Of a stretch of 53,436 bases of DNA, positions 43,606-52,174 are shown in pieces. The stretch spans positions 1 through 53,436 of the forward strand of contig DASTZC010000174.1 in assembly GCA_035764505.1 (NCBI GenBank), read 5' to 3'. The DNA is from Candidatus Polarisedimenticolia bacterium. Its GTDB lineage: Bacteria > Acidobacteriota > Polarisedimenticolia > Gp22-AA2 > AA152. A model generated the notes under the pieces. It was not told the origin of the DNA. It saw nothing but the letters and a program-made list of their open reading frames with translations, and made no database searches. Each line of letters begins with the position of its first letter. Positions within the stretch are counted from its first letter, which is position 1. Position numbers and translations under genes: made by a program.

Positions 43606-44988
43606 TCAGCGGATAGCGGGAGGGATCGTGTCGTCTTCGGGAGGAGAAACGTCTTCCAGCTCAGCCGGAGCCGGCGGCGGCGCCGGCGGCTTTGCCGGGC
43701 GGGCGGCGGGGAGCGGCGCGGGAGTCTCTTCCGGTGGCGGCGGTATCGGCCCGGCCAGGTAGCCGGGACGGGAGCGCACGATCGCCCCCGGGACCCGGAC
43801 ATGGATCGAGACGCTGCGCCAGCCCCCTTCGGAGATCGGTCGGGTCGGGTAGTAGCTCAGCGTGTACTGGTGCTCGAGGCTCTGTGAAATGCGCGCGAAG
43901 ATCCCCGGCAGCGCCGCGGGATCGGAGGAGTCGAACGACTCGCCGCCGGTCTCCTCCGCGATTCGGCGCAGCACTTCCTTGTCCGCCCTGGGGCCGAAGG
44001 CGACGGTGTAGAAGGTGACGCCCGATTCCCGGGCGGCACGCAAGGCCTCCGACAGCCGATCGCGCGCCTTGACCGGATCGGCAATCTGCGTCTCCCCGCC
44101 ATCCGAAAAGACGACCGCCACGCGGCGATCCGGACGCGAGGCGAGCTGCTCGCCGGCGGTCCCCAGTGCATCGTACAGGGCCGTGTTGCCCGCCGGCTTC
44201 ATCGAGCTGACGGCGAAGGCCAGGGAGCGCCGGTCGAAGGTGAACTCCTTGGCCACGCGGGCGGCATCGGAGAAGCCGATCAGGCAGACCTTGTCGTAAG
44301 GCGGGAGAGTGGCGACGAACTCGTTGGCGGCCTTCTGGGCGCTCCAGAAGGAGCCTTGCATGCTGTCGCTGCTGTCCAGGGCCACCACCACCGAGGCGGG
44401 AGTCGGGTCGCGGTCGAAGTGCACCAGCGTCTGCTCCACCTCTTCCTCATCCAGGGTGAAATCGCTCAGATCCAGCCGGCTGACGAACCTGCCGTCCGCA
44501 CCGATCACGGCCACCGGCATGGTCACGAGCGAGACCTCGACCCTCGAGTCGACGTGGGCCGGCCGGGAGATGCGCGACAGCCGGGCGGCCCGTCCCGCGC
44601 CGGTCTGCGCGATTACCACCAGCGAATGGCTCACGATCTCCTCGCCGAAGTCGGCCTGGATGCGGTAAGGCGGCTCGGCCAGCGTCTTCATGAGGCCGCC
44701 ATCCACGAAGAAATCGATCGTCTTGATCCGGTCGCCGGAAGGAAGCTGCACCTGAACGGCGATTTCCTGCCGGCCGAACCAGAAGGATCCGCGCGGCGCT
44801 TCAAGCGTCAAGGCCAGGGCGCCATCCTCCGAGCGGGCCGACACGACGTCCTCCGCTTCGCTTGGAGTCGTGCCGGCGGGCGCCGACAGGCTGGCGGAGC
44901 GTGCCGTCTTCTCCATGAAGAGGAAGGCGAGGGTCGACAGGAGGCTCACGGCGATGACAATGAGGAAATAGCGCTGGCGGTTGGGCAT
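43606..44988 (-). CDS. VWFA-domain secreted/anchored protein
   Basis: A 460-residue protein: N-terminal TM (FLIVIAVSLLSTLAFLFME), an Ig-like beta domain, then a von Willebrand A domain with MIDAS residues in VVVALDSSDSMQGS and VVFSDGGETQI. It matches the VWFA-related domain family common in Acidobacteriota (VSLVTMPVAVIGADGRFVSRLDLSDFTLDEEEVEQ start). The C-terminus is Pro/Ala-rich (PPPPEETPAP). The promoter at 45022-45051 shows that ATG 44988 rather than the longer frame is the start. Function: metal-dependent adhesion, partner unknown. Confidence 0.8.
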   Translation of the reverse strand: MPNRQRYFLIVIAVSLLSTLAFLFMEKTARSASLSAPAGTTPSEAEDVVSARSEDGALALTLEAPRGSFWFGRQEIAVQVQLPSGDRIKTIDFFVDGGLMKTLAEPPYRIQADFGEEIVSHSLVVIAQTGAGRAARLSRISRPAHVDSRVEVSLVTMPVAVIGADGRFVSRLDLSDFTLDEEEVEQTLVHFDRDPTPASVVVALDSSDSMQGSFWSAQKAANEFVATLPPYDKVCLIGFSDAARVAKEFTFDRRSLAFAVSSMKPAGNTALYDALGTAGEQLASRPDRRVAVVFSDGGETQIADPVKARDRLSEALRAARESGVTFYTVAFGPRADKEVLRRIAEETGGESFDSSDPAALPGIFARISQSLEHQYTLSYYPTRPISEGGWRSVSIHVRVPGAIVRSRPGYLAGPIPPPPEETPAPLPAARPAKPPAPPPAPAELEDVSPPEDDTIPPAIR

Positions 44989-45021
44989 CGAGGATCCACC
45001 GAAAGGCACGGGTCTGGGGCG

Positions 45022-45051
45022 AATATAGGTTCGGACCCGGCAGCACGGCAA
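45022..45051 (-). promoter_or_regulatory. Promoter of the VWA gene
   Basis: Minus-strand TTGCCG (45046-45051) and TATATT (45022-45027), 18-bp spacer. About 30 bases of leader before ATG 44988. Confidence 0.5.
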
Positions 45052-45067
45052 GGCTGGAAAACCGGCG

Positions 45068-45097
45068 TTGATCGCTTCTCGGCCCCTCTGCTAGGGT
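45068..45097 (+). promoter_or_regulatory. aroA promoter (leaderless)
   Basis: TTGATC (45068-45073) and TAGGGT (45092-45097), 18-bp spacer. ATG 45107 follows the -10 by nine bases, with no Shine-Dalgarno sequence. Divergent from the VWA promoter. Confidence 0.45.
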
Positions 45098-45106
45098 GTC
45101 ACCGCC

Positions 45107-46378
45107 ATGTTCAATGAAGCCCGCGCCATCCAGGCCGGGGGGGCCGTCGACGCGGATCTGGTCGCCCCTCCCTCGAAGAGTGTCACGCAGCGCCTGCTGA
45201 TCCTTGGGGCTCTCGCCTCCGGCGTCTCCCGCATCGTGCAGCCGCTGGATGCCGATGACACGCGCGTGATGGCGGAGGCCCTGCGGGCGGTCGGGATCGG
45301 GATCGGGCAGGGCGCACGGGCCTGGGAAATCCGCGGCGGGGGAGGCCGTCTCCCGAGCCCCGGCGCCTCGGTCGACGCGGGCAGCGCCGGCACGGCGGCC
45401 CGGTTCCTGACGGCGTTGCTCTGCCTCGGGCGGGGCCGCTACCTCCTCGATGGATCGCCGCGCATGCGCGAGCGTCCGATCCAGCCCCTGGTCGACGCCC
45501 TGCGGGAGCTGGGCGCACGCATCCGCTACCTGGGGACGCGCGGATCTCCTCCTCTGGAGATCCTGGCGGAGGGGCTCCGAGGCGGCCGCGTCAGCATCCG
45601 CGCCGGGATGAGCAGCCAGTATCTTTCAGCTCTTCTGTTGGTCGCGCCGCGGGCCGCCGGAGCGCTGCGCATTGCACCGGAGGGGGAAATCGCCTCGGCA
45701 CCCTACCTGCGTCTCACCGCCCAGGTGATGGTCCGCTTCGGAATCGAGCTGCAGGAGCCGGCGCCTCTGAGCTTTTCGGTCGAGCCGCAGGACTTCGCAG
45801 GCCGCGAGCTGCGCGTCGAAGGCGATTACTCGAGCGCCGGCTACTTCTTCGCGGCGGCGGCGATTACCGGCGGGCAGGTCCGGGTGAGCAACCTCCAACC
45901 CGATTCCGCCCAGGCGGATCGGGGCATTCTCGAGGTGCTGGAGAAGATGGGCTGCAAGGTGATCGCGCAGGGCGAAGGAGTTGCGCTGTCGGGCGGGGAG
46001 CTGGAGGCGGCCGATTGCAATCTCTCGGGAATGCCGGATGCCGCGCCGACGCTCGCCGTTACCGCGCTGTTCGCCCGCGGCCGAAGCCGCTTCACCGGGT
46101 TGTCCACGCTCCGCGTGAAGGAGACCGATCGGGTCGCCGCGCTGGCGCGCGAGCTCGCGCGCCTGGGCGCCGAGATCCGGGAAGGCCCCGATTTCCTCGA
46201 GATCCAGCCGCGTCCCCTGCAGGGGGCGTCGATCGAGACCTACGAAGACCACCGCATGGCGATGAGCTTCGCCCTCGCCGGCTTACGCATCCCGGGGGTG
46301 ATCATTCGCGACCCCGGCTGCGTGTCGAAGAGCTTTCCGGAGTTCTGGGAGGCTTTCGCGAAGCTGGAGAGCGCGTGA
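45107..46378 (+). CDS. aroA: 3-phosphoshikimate 1-carboxyvinyltransferase (EPSP synthase)
   Basis: A 423-residue shikimate-pathway enzyme joining PEP and shikimate-3-phosphate. Conserved blocks: PPSKSVTQRLLILGALASG (the usual SKSxTNR has Q for N), DAGSAGTAARFLTALL, GSPRMRERPIQPLVDAL, SSQYLSALLL, EGDYSSAGYFFAAAAITGG, DAAPTLAV, LRVKETDRVAALA and YEDHRMAMSFALAGL. Length is normal. It stands alone on the plus strand, convergent with the CRTAC1 gene, 28 bases away. Confidence 0.93.
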   Translation: MFNEARAIQAGGAVDADLVAPPSKSVTQRLLILGALASGVSRIVQPLDADDTRVMAEALRAVGIGIGQGARAWEIRGGGGRLPSPGASVDAGSAGTAARFLTALLCLGRGRYLLDGSPRMRERPIQPLVDALRELGARIRYLGTRGSPPLEILAEGLRGGRVSIRAGMSSQYLSALLLVAPRAAGALRIAPEGEIASAPYLRLTAQVMVRFGIELQEPAPLSFSVEPQDFAGRELRVEGDYSSAGYFFAAAAITGGQVRVSNLQPDSAQADRGILEVLEKMGCKVIAQGEGVALSGGELEAADCNLSGMPDAAPTLAVTALFARGRSRFTGLSTLRVKETDRVAALARELARLGAEIREGPDFLEIQPRPLQGASIETYEDHRMAMSFALAGLRIPGVIIRDPGCVSKSFPEFWEAFAKLESA

Positions 46379-46406
46379 TGAGGGCGGCCACGGGTCGTCC
46401 CGTCCG

Positions 46407-49082
46407 CTAGGGCCGCGCGGCACGGACGTAGAGATCGAGGGGCCGGTAGGCTGCATCGAGATCGATCGCCTTATCCTCGGCGGCGGGGCCGTGCTTAACC
46501 TGGGTGGAGAAAGAACCCAGGAGAGTCTTCCCCATCGGGTCCGCCAGCGGGGGAGCCGGCTGCCTTCCCGTTCCTTTGCGGTCTCCTTCACTGAGAACTC
46601 CCTTCGGGGGCGCCTCAGTCCGGGCCGCGTCGGCCGCCTTGCGAAAGTAGGAGGCGGCCCGTGTCCTGTCACCCGATCTCCACGCCAGGTATCCAGCCAG
46701 GAACGGCGCATCGACGCACTTCGGGTTGGTGCGCGTGGCGGAGAGCAGCCAGCGATTCGCCTCCTCCAGCCGGCCCTGCATGATGAGCACCTCTCCGAGT
46801 CGGAGCATGGGGCCGGTCTCCTCCGCATTGATCCCATGGGCGCGGCTCAGGTGCTCCTCGGCCCGGGCGAGATCGCGCGGGGCCCTGGGATCGGGCGAGG
46901 CCAGCAGTGCGCCGAGCGCGAGATGTCCGCGGGCGCTTTGCGGGTTGACCTCGACCAGCTTCTCCCAGGCGGCGTTCGCCGCATTGAAGTCCCCGGTCTC
47001 GAGCAGGCTCTGTCCAAGGTAGTAGAGGCAGTCCTCGTGATGGGGGTCCAGCTCCAGCGCCTGGCGATAGAGCGACGCGGCCGAGGCGAAGTCCCGCTTC
47101 GTGCGCATCCCGGTCGCGTCCCGGTACAGGCTCCAGAAGCGCAGCACCTTCTGCGAATCGGCGGTCTTGCCGTTCTCCGCGGGCCGCGCGGGAGGGGTGT
47201 CGGGCGCCTCGGATGACACCGTGAGAACAGCGAGAGGAGCAATCTCGCCTCCTTCCCTCACGAGGAGGACGGACCGGGCCGGCACATCGTGGAACGACTG
47301 AGTCTTGCCGTCCGGCCAGCGAATCTCCAGATTATCGATCCGCTCCGCCGATCCGAGGCCGAACCAGACCTCTCCGGGAGGCGACTGACTGAGATAGGAG
47401 GAGCTGCCTCCCAGCTCGCGCAGCTGGGTCCGCCCTGAAGCTGTCAGGCGCACGCGGGCGCCGTTGGCGAAGGTGCTGGTGGCCAGCCCGCGGACCGCGC
47501 CGCGGCGGCCCTGCGGCCCGCGCAGGAGCAGCCGCAGCCAGCTCTGGCGATTGCCTCCCTCGTTGCGCAGCAGGCGCACATCGCCTCCGTGGACGACCAC
47601 CGCGATGTCCTGATCGCCGTCGCCGTCGAAGTCGGCTATGGCGGCGCCGCGACCGACGTTCTCGACGCCGAAGGCGGGCCCGCTCGCCGCGCCGACCTCG
47701 AAGAAGCCGCGCGAGCCGCCCCCGTTCCAGAACAGCTGGTTCTTCATCGGGACCAGATGGGAGGGATCGGACTCGCTCTGGAAGGTGCTGCCGTTGGCCG
47801 CGAAGAGATCCAGCCGGCCGTCATTGTCGTAGTCCAGAAAATCGGTGCCCCAGCCGATGAAATCCAGCGAGATCTGCCCCAGCCCCATCTGGTCGGCATC
47901 GTCCACGAAGTGGAGCGGCTCGCCGGCCGTCGCGGCAATGACGCCGCGCTGGTTGACGTACAGGGCGTTCTCCTGCGCCAGCCAATGCGTGATGAAGAGA
48001 TCGAGATCCTGGTCGTTGTCCCAGTCCCCCACCGCCAGTCCCATGGCGCCGCGGTAGTCGGCGACCCAGGCGGGGTGGCTGATGTCCTCGAACCGGCCGT
48101 TCCCGAGGTTGTGGAACAGGGCGTTGTCGGAGATGTCGTTGGCGACGTAGAGATCGGGGAGCCCGTCGGCATCGAAATCGGCCCAGCTCGCCGACAGGGA
48201 TCGGCCGGTCGGATTGTCGACTCCGGAGGCCTTGCCCACTTCCCGGAAGACGCCGCCTTCGTTGCGATACAGCAGATTCCTCTCCGGGGGATAGCTGGAA
48301 GGGTTGAGGGTGTAGGGGACCTCGGTGTCGTATTGCCGCGTGACGTGGGCGCCGCCCTCCGCCTCGCCGGCATAGCGCACGTAACCGCAGATGTAGAGAT
48401 CGAGATCGCCGTCCCGGTCGTAGTCGGACCAGGAAACTCCGGTCCAGAACCCTGGCGGCCCGGCGAGTCCGGTCTCGCCCGCCACCTCGCGGAACGTCCC
48501 GTCTCCCTGGTTGCGGAACAGCAGGTTGGTCCCGTAGCGCGTGACCGCCAGGTCGAGATCGCCGTCGCCATCGTAATCGCCCCAGGCCGCTCCCATTCCC
48601 AGCCCAGGCACGGCGATTCCCGCGCGGTCGGTGACGTCGGTGAAGCGGCCGCCCCCATCATTGCGGAACAGCTGCGTCCTCGCACCGGACGAGGCGGCTT
48701 CCTGCTCTCCGGCGGTGAGAGGGCCGGTCTCGTTCACCAGGAGCAGGTCGGGATCGGAGTCGCCGTCGTAATCACCCCAGGCCGCGCCGGATCCCATGTC
48801 CTCCGGCAGCTGGGTCGAGCGCACCCCCTGGAAGTGGCGGAAGCGGATCCCGGCTGCCTGCGCGGCGTCGACGAACGCGATGCGCGGGACCTCGGCGGGC
48901 AGGTCGCGCCGGAGCGACCGGGTGATCTCGTCGCTGCGCTCAGCTTCCTCCCCGGGCACGTAGGCTTCCGATCCTCTGCCGAGCAGGAGCAGGGCCGCGA
49001 AAACGACGGCGACGAAGACCGACCCCACGATGAGCAGGAATCGCGACTTCCGGCGCCAGGAGGTTGTCGACGCCGCCCTCAT
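46407..49082 (-). CDS. CRTAC1-type protein: FG-GAP/VCBS repeats, ASPIC/UnbV and TPR domains
   Basis: An 891-residue protein with an N-terminal TM or signal anchor (RFLLIVGSVFVAVVFAALLLL). FG-GAP repeats form a propeller (GAAWGDYDGDGDLDLAVTRY, DYDRDGDLDLYICGYV, DWDNDQDLDLFITHW; Ca2+-binding DxDxDxD loops). The ASPIC/UnbV domain follows (FANGARVRLTASG, WFGLGSAERIDNLEIRWPDG). About 250 residues of TPR end the chain (AASLYRQALELDPHHEDCLYYLGQ). It overlaps the cytochrome gene by four bases, so the two products probably work together in the periplasm. Confidence 0.82.
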   Translation of the reverse strand: MRAASTTSWRRKSRFLLIVGSVFVAVVFAALLLLGRGSEAYVPGEEAERSDEITRSLRRDLPAEVPRIAFVDAAQAAGIRFRHFQGVRSTQLPEDMGSGAAWGDYDGDSDPDLLLVNETGPLTAGEQEAASSGARTQLFRNDGGGRFTDVTDRAGIAVPGLGMGAAWGDYDGDGDLDLAVTRYGTNLLFRNQGDGTFREVAGETGLAGPPGFWTGVSWSDYDRDGDLDLYICGYVRYAGEAEGGAHVTRQYDTEVPYTLNPSSYPPERNLLYRNEGGVFREVGKASGVDNPTGRSLSASWADFDADGLPDLYVANDISDNALFHNLGNGRFEDISHPAWVADYRGAMGLAVGDWDNDQDLDLFITHWLAQENALYVNQRGVIAATAGEPLHFVDDADQMGLGQISLDFIGWGTDFLDYDNDGRLDLFAANGSTFQSESDPSHLVPMKNQLFWNGGGSRGFFEVGAASGPAFGVENVGRGAAIADFDGDGDQDIAVVVHGGDVRLLRNEGGNRQSWLRLLLRGPQGRRGAVRGLATSTFANGARVRLTASGRTQLRELGGSSSYLSQSPPGEVWFGLGSAERIDNLEIRWPDGKTQSFHDVPARSVLLVREGGEIAPLAVLTVSSEAPDTPPARPAENGKTADSQKVLRFWSLYRDATGMRTKRDFASAASLYRQALELDPHHEDCLYYLGQSLLETGDFNAANAAWEKLVEVNPQSARGHLALGALLASPDPRAPRDLARAEEHLSRAHGINAEETGPMLRLGEVLIMQGRLEEANRWLLSATRTNPKCVDAPFLAGYLAWRSGDRTRAASYFRKAADAARTEAPPKGVLSEGDRKGTGRQPAPPLADPMGKTLLGSFSTQVKHGPAAEDKAIDLDAAYRPLDLYVRAARP

Positions 49083-51244
49083 GGAGCCGATCCGAGCGGC
49101 GGCCCGGCCTTGGGGGCCGCCGCCTCTCCCACCCTCACCGGAGTCGAGCCGGCGGGGCGGCCAGCCGGCAGGACGCGGATCACGCCCTCGGCGCTCGCCA
49201 GGGAGGTGATCGGCGCCGTCAGGCCGGCGTTCTCCCCGAACATGAAGTTGAGCAGGTACTGGTCGATCTTCCGGTACAACAGACGGGCGGAGACGTGCAG
49301 CGATCGGCCATCCCCCGGGACCTTGAAGGAATAGGCGTCCTCGGAAGCCGTCTTGCCGCCGCCGGAGGCCCCGGGGCAGCGGAAGGAGAATTCGGCGACA
49401 TCCGAGAAGCCCGGGAAGAGCGATCGGCGGAAGCGCACGCCGACCATCTCCCAGAGGTTGTGCCGATCGATCAGGTTGCCGTACTGATCCACGGGCTCCG
49501 CCTTGAAGATGAACGAGCCGGGCTGGATGAAGCGCTTCTCATTCACCCCGCCGGTGGCATAGACGGGGCGGCCCGCGTCGTCCGTGACGTTCAGCTCGAT
49601 CCAGGACTGGATGATGTCGAGCGGCCCGGTCGGGAAGTCGTGTCCGACCTTGTTGGAGGTGACCACCGCACGCAGGCTCACGAGAGAGCCCGCCGCGGCG
49701 CTCTCCGGCAGATCCAGCTCCAGGGCCACCGCGGGCCCCTTCCTCCACTTGTCGGCGATTTCCGGAACCTCGATCTGGCCCCTCAGCCATTGCTCGGTGA
49801 GCGCCACCTGCTCGGCCGCACCGGGCAGCTTCAGCACGGTCGGCATGAACTGGTTGGCTCCCAGGAAGCGGTGGCTGCGCACCCGTCCGTCCGAGGCGGA
49901 GCGGTTGTAGTCGCTCCCGTCTCCGGCCGCGGGGTCCCGGGAAGGGACGAGCGGCATGTGACACTCGCGGCACTCGATCGTCTTGCGGGGGTCGCCGGGA
50001 TGGTTCCAGCGGCTCTTGCGCCAGTTGTCGTACTGGTTCTGCAGCTGCACCCAGCCGACATTGTTCACCTCCTGGTCGATGAACTGCTTGTGGCAGGCGG
50101 CGCAGTACTCCGGCGTCTTGAACACTCTCTTGGAGAGGTCCTCGACATGACGGCGGGGATAGGCGCGGATCAGGAAGTCGCGCGCCGCGCGCGCCGTCGT
50201 GCCGTCCCGCAGCTCGAAGAGATAACGGGTCGGCTGCGCGACGATGTAGTTGGCGTTGCCCGCGACGTCGGTCTTGCGGACCGAGTGGCATGCGAGACAG
50301 GAGACCCCTTCCTGGTATCCCGACAGGCCGGTGAGCTTGGGAGTGAACAGGTTCTTGGTTCCCGAGAACAGAGAGATCGGATCGTGGCACCCGCCGCAGT
50401 AGCGCGTCGATTCGGCGCCGTTCTGGCGCGCCATCTCCTCCTGGATTCTCTGGAAGCCGGCGTCCATCGCGGCCCAGCGGTGGGCGCTCACCCGCCACTG
50501 GGCGGTGATCTCCTCGTGGCAGCCCGCGGTTCCGCACGATTCCGATCCGGAGAGGGAGCGGGCATCGTAGGCGCCGCCCGAGGCGGTACGGGCCAGGCTC
50601 GGCGCGAACGGCCGGTCCTTGCCGAGGGAATAGGAATAGTCAGCCGGGAACCGGTTGTTCCACGATTCCCCCGGGTAGCTGGCCCAGAGGGCCGCGACGA
50701 GGGCCGTGCAGCCGAGAGCGACCGCCGTCGTGCGTACCAGAGTAAGGCGCTGCGAGGCGCCCAGGGCCGACCCTGGAAGCGACCGGTCCCGGAAGAGGAT
50801 CACGAGGACGTGCGGCAGGACGAAGGCCACCAGGGCGAAGGTCGACAGGATGTGGATCTGATCCCACAGGTACGAAATCCTGGGGCCCAGCAGAGCCTCC
50901 CAGGTCAGCACCAGTCCCGAGATCAGGACGACCACCGTCGCCAGGCTCCCCAGGTAACCCATGAGCTTGATCGCGTTGAGAGGGCGGTTCCAGTGGACTT
51001 TCAGATGGCGCACCTGATACGCGAGCGCGGGGACGAGGAACACCATCCCGACCAGGGTGTGCACGATCACGATCCACTGGTTCGGGACGGAGAACGGCAG
51101 GAGGTAGATGGACAGCCCGGTCAGCGTCTCGAACGCCAGCCATCCGAGGGTCCATCCCAGGAGCTTCTTCGACCATTCACGCTGCCGCGCGGCGAGTCCC
51201 GGTCGTGCCGCCGCCGCAGGGCGTACCGAATCGTTGCCGATCAC
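49079..51244 (-). CDS. Cytochrome b-like / multihaem cytochrome c fusion
   Basis: A 721-residue protein. Residues 25-190 carry four TM helices with His residues near the membrane (IVIVHTLVGMVFLVPALAYQVRHLKVHW, DQIHILSTFALVAFVLPHVLVILF), like di-haem cytochrome b subunits; a fifth TM follows near residue 175-195. The periplasmic part has five haem-c sites: CGTAGCH (CX4CH, about 238), CGGCH (281), CLACH (315), CAACH (380) and CRECH (425). The last 250 residues are a beta-rich domain. It should move electrons between the quinone pool and a periplasmic partner. GTG 51244 with GGAGG five bases ahead. Confidence 0.78.
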   Translation of the reverse strand: MIGNDSVRPAAAARPGLAARQREWSKKLLGWTLGWLAFETLTGLSIYLLPFSVPNQWIVIVHTLVGMVFLVPALAYQVRHLKVHWNRPLNAIKLMGYLGSLATVVVLISGLVLTWEALLGPRISYLWDQIHILSTFALVAFVLPHVLVILFRDRSLPGSALGASQRLTLVRTTAVALGCTALVAALWASYPGESWNNRFPADYSYSLGKDRPFAPSLARTASGGAYDARSLSGSESCGTAGCHEEITAQWRVSAHRWAAMDAGFQRIQEEMARQNGAESTRYCGGCHDPISLFSGTKNLFTPKLTGLSGYQEGVSCLACHSVRKTDVAGNANYIVAQPTRYLFELRDGTTARAARDFLIRAYPRRHVEDLSKRVFKTPEYCAACHKQFIDQEVNNVGWVQLQNQYDNWRKSRWNHPGDPRKTIECRECHMPLVPSRDPAAGDGSDYNRSASDGRVRSHRFLGANQFMPTVLKLPGAAEQVALTEQWLRGQIEVPEIADKWRKGPAVALELDLPESAAAGSLVSLRAVVTSNKVGHDFPTGPLDIIQSWIELNVTDDAGRPVYATGGVNEKRFIQPGSFIFKAEPVDQYGNLIDRHNLWEMVGVRFRRSLFPGFSDVAEFSFRCPGASGGGKTASEDAYSFKVPGDGRSLHVSARLLYRKIDQYLLNFMFGENAGLTAPITSLASAEGVIRVLPAGRPAGSTPVRVGEAAAPKAGPPLGSAP

Positions 51245-51349
51245 GTTGCCCTCCGCGATGCGGCCCGCGCATCGCCGTGGGCGCGGGACGTTGGATGGAA
51301 AGATGGCTCGAATATCCGAGCAATGCGCAGGGGCGACAATGACCCGAAT

Positions 51350-51379
51350 GGGGGAGTTTCCTCCCCTATTTGGGGGAGG
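51350..51379. promoter_or_regulatory. Three-part GC repeat, candidate LuxR-type operator
   Basis: GGGGGAG (51350-51356), CCTCCCC (51360-51366) and GGGGGAGG (51372-51379): the middle element can pair with either flank. The two G-rich copies are 22 bp apart, two helical turns. It lies 106-135 bases before the cytochrome start and just after the regulator gene. The 147-base gap 51245-51391 holds no gene. Confidence 0.45.
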
Positions 51380-51391
51380 GTGGGGCGGTTC

Positions 51392-52027
51392 TCACCGGCG
51401 GGAGGTCATGCCGTGCGATAGGGCATAGGCCACCGCTTGAGAGCGGTTGCGGGCTCCGAGCTTGGCATAGAGGCGCTTGAGGTGGGAGGCGACGGTGTTG
51501 GGAGCCACCTTGAGCCGCCGCGCGATGGCGGTGTTGGTCATGCCGCCGGCGAGGAGCTCGAGGACCTCGCGCTCGCGCCGGGTGAGCAGGAGAGAGGGAT
51601 CGGGGCCGGGAGCGCCGGCTATGTCGACGAGCCGGCGCGCCACCTCCACGGGCAGGTCGACCTGGATGCGCTTCTCACGCGTGATGTCCCGGAGCAGCAG
51701 AGCGCGTCCGATGAGCCCGCCGGCATGCGAATAGCAGCAGGCGATGGTCGCCCGCGTGAGGCTCCCGGCCGACAGGACGATCTCGGTGGAAGCCGACTCC
51801 CGTCGTCGCGAGGCGGAATTCCAGAAGCGGGCCACCGACGCCGCGGCCACTGTCGAGCGAAACGGCTTGCCTACGGCGGTGGCATCGATCCGGAGCAGCT
51901 CCTGGGCCCGGCGGTTGATGTGGAAGATCCGGCCTTCGGGATCCACCAGCACCAGACCATCTTCCAGTCCCTGGATGGCGCCGAACAGCAGGCACTCACC
52001 GCAACGGCTTCCCAGATCCAGCTGCAT
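51392..52027 (-). CDS. PAS-domain LuxR/FixJ-type transcriptional regulator
   Basis: A 211-residue regulator. A CxxC (SRCGEC) near the N-terminus precedes a PAS domain (GLEDGLVLVDPEGRIFHINRRAQELLRID ... GRALLLRDITREK). The C-terminal LuxR HTH is LLTRREREVLELLAGGMTNTAIARRLKVAPNTVASHLKRLYAKLGARNRSQAVAYAL. ATG 52027 is preferred since AGGGAG lies eight bases ahead; ATG 52060 is an alternative. It probably senses redox state or a small ligand through Cys/PAS and controls the adjacent cytochrome operon or the porin. Confidence 0.78.
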   Translation of the reverse strand: MQLDLGSRCGECLLFGAIQGLEDGLVLVDPEGRIFHINRRAQELLRIDATAVGKPFRSTVAAASVARFWNSASRRRESASTEIVLSAGSLTRATIACCYSHAGGLIGRALLLRDITREKRIQVDLPVEVARRLVDIAGAPGPDPSLLLTRREREVLELLAGGMTNTAIARRLKVAPNTVASHLKRLYAKLGARNRSQAVAYALSHGMTSRR

Positions 52028-52123
52028 TCCCCCGGCTCCCTGATGCGCCAAATCCGCCATCGGCGGCGGACGGAGGGCACGGTAGCACGTGGCGCGACAA
52101 CGCAGCAAGGGCGCCGGAGACGC

Positions 52124-52154
52124 AAAAAAAGGGCGGGGACGAATCCCCGCCCTT
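52124..52154 (-). terminator. Rho-independent terminator of the porin gene
   Basis: On the minus strand AAGGGCGGGGA pairs with TCCCCGCCCTT (11 bp, 4-base loop) followed by seven Ts. It lies 20 bases after the porin stop codon. The clearest terminator in the window. Confidence 0.9.
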
Positions 52155-52174
52155 GAACGCTCGATGCTAGCCGG

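Noticed and set aside
49079-51244. Split of the cytochrome gene into separate b and c genes
   Set aside because: The frame is uninterrupted through both domains and the only start with an SD is at 51244.
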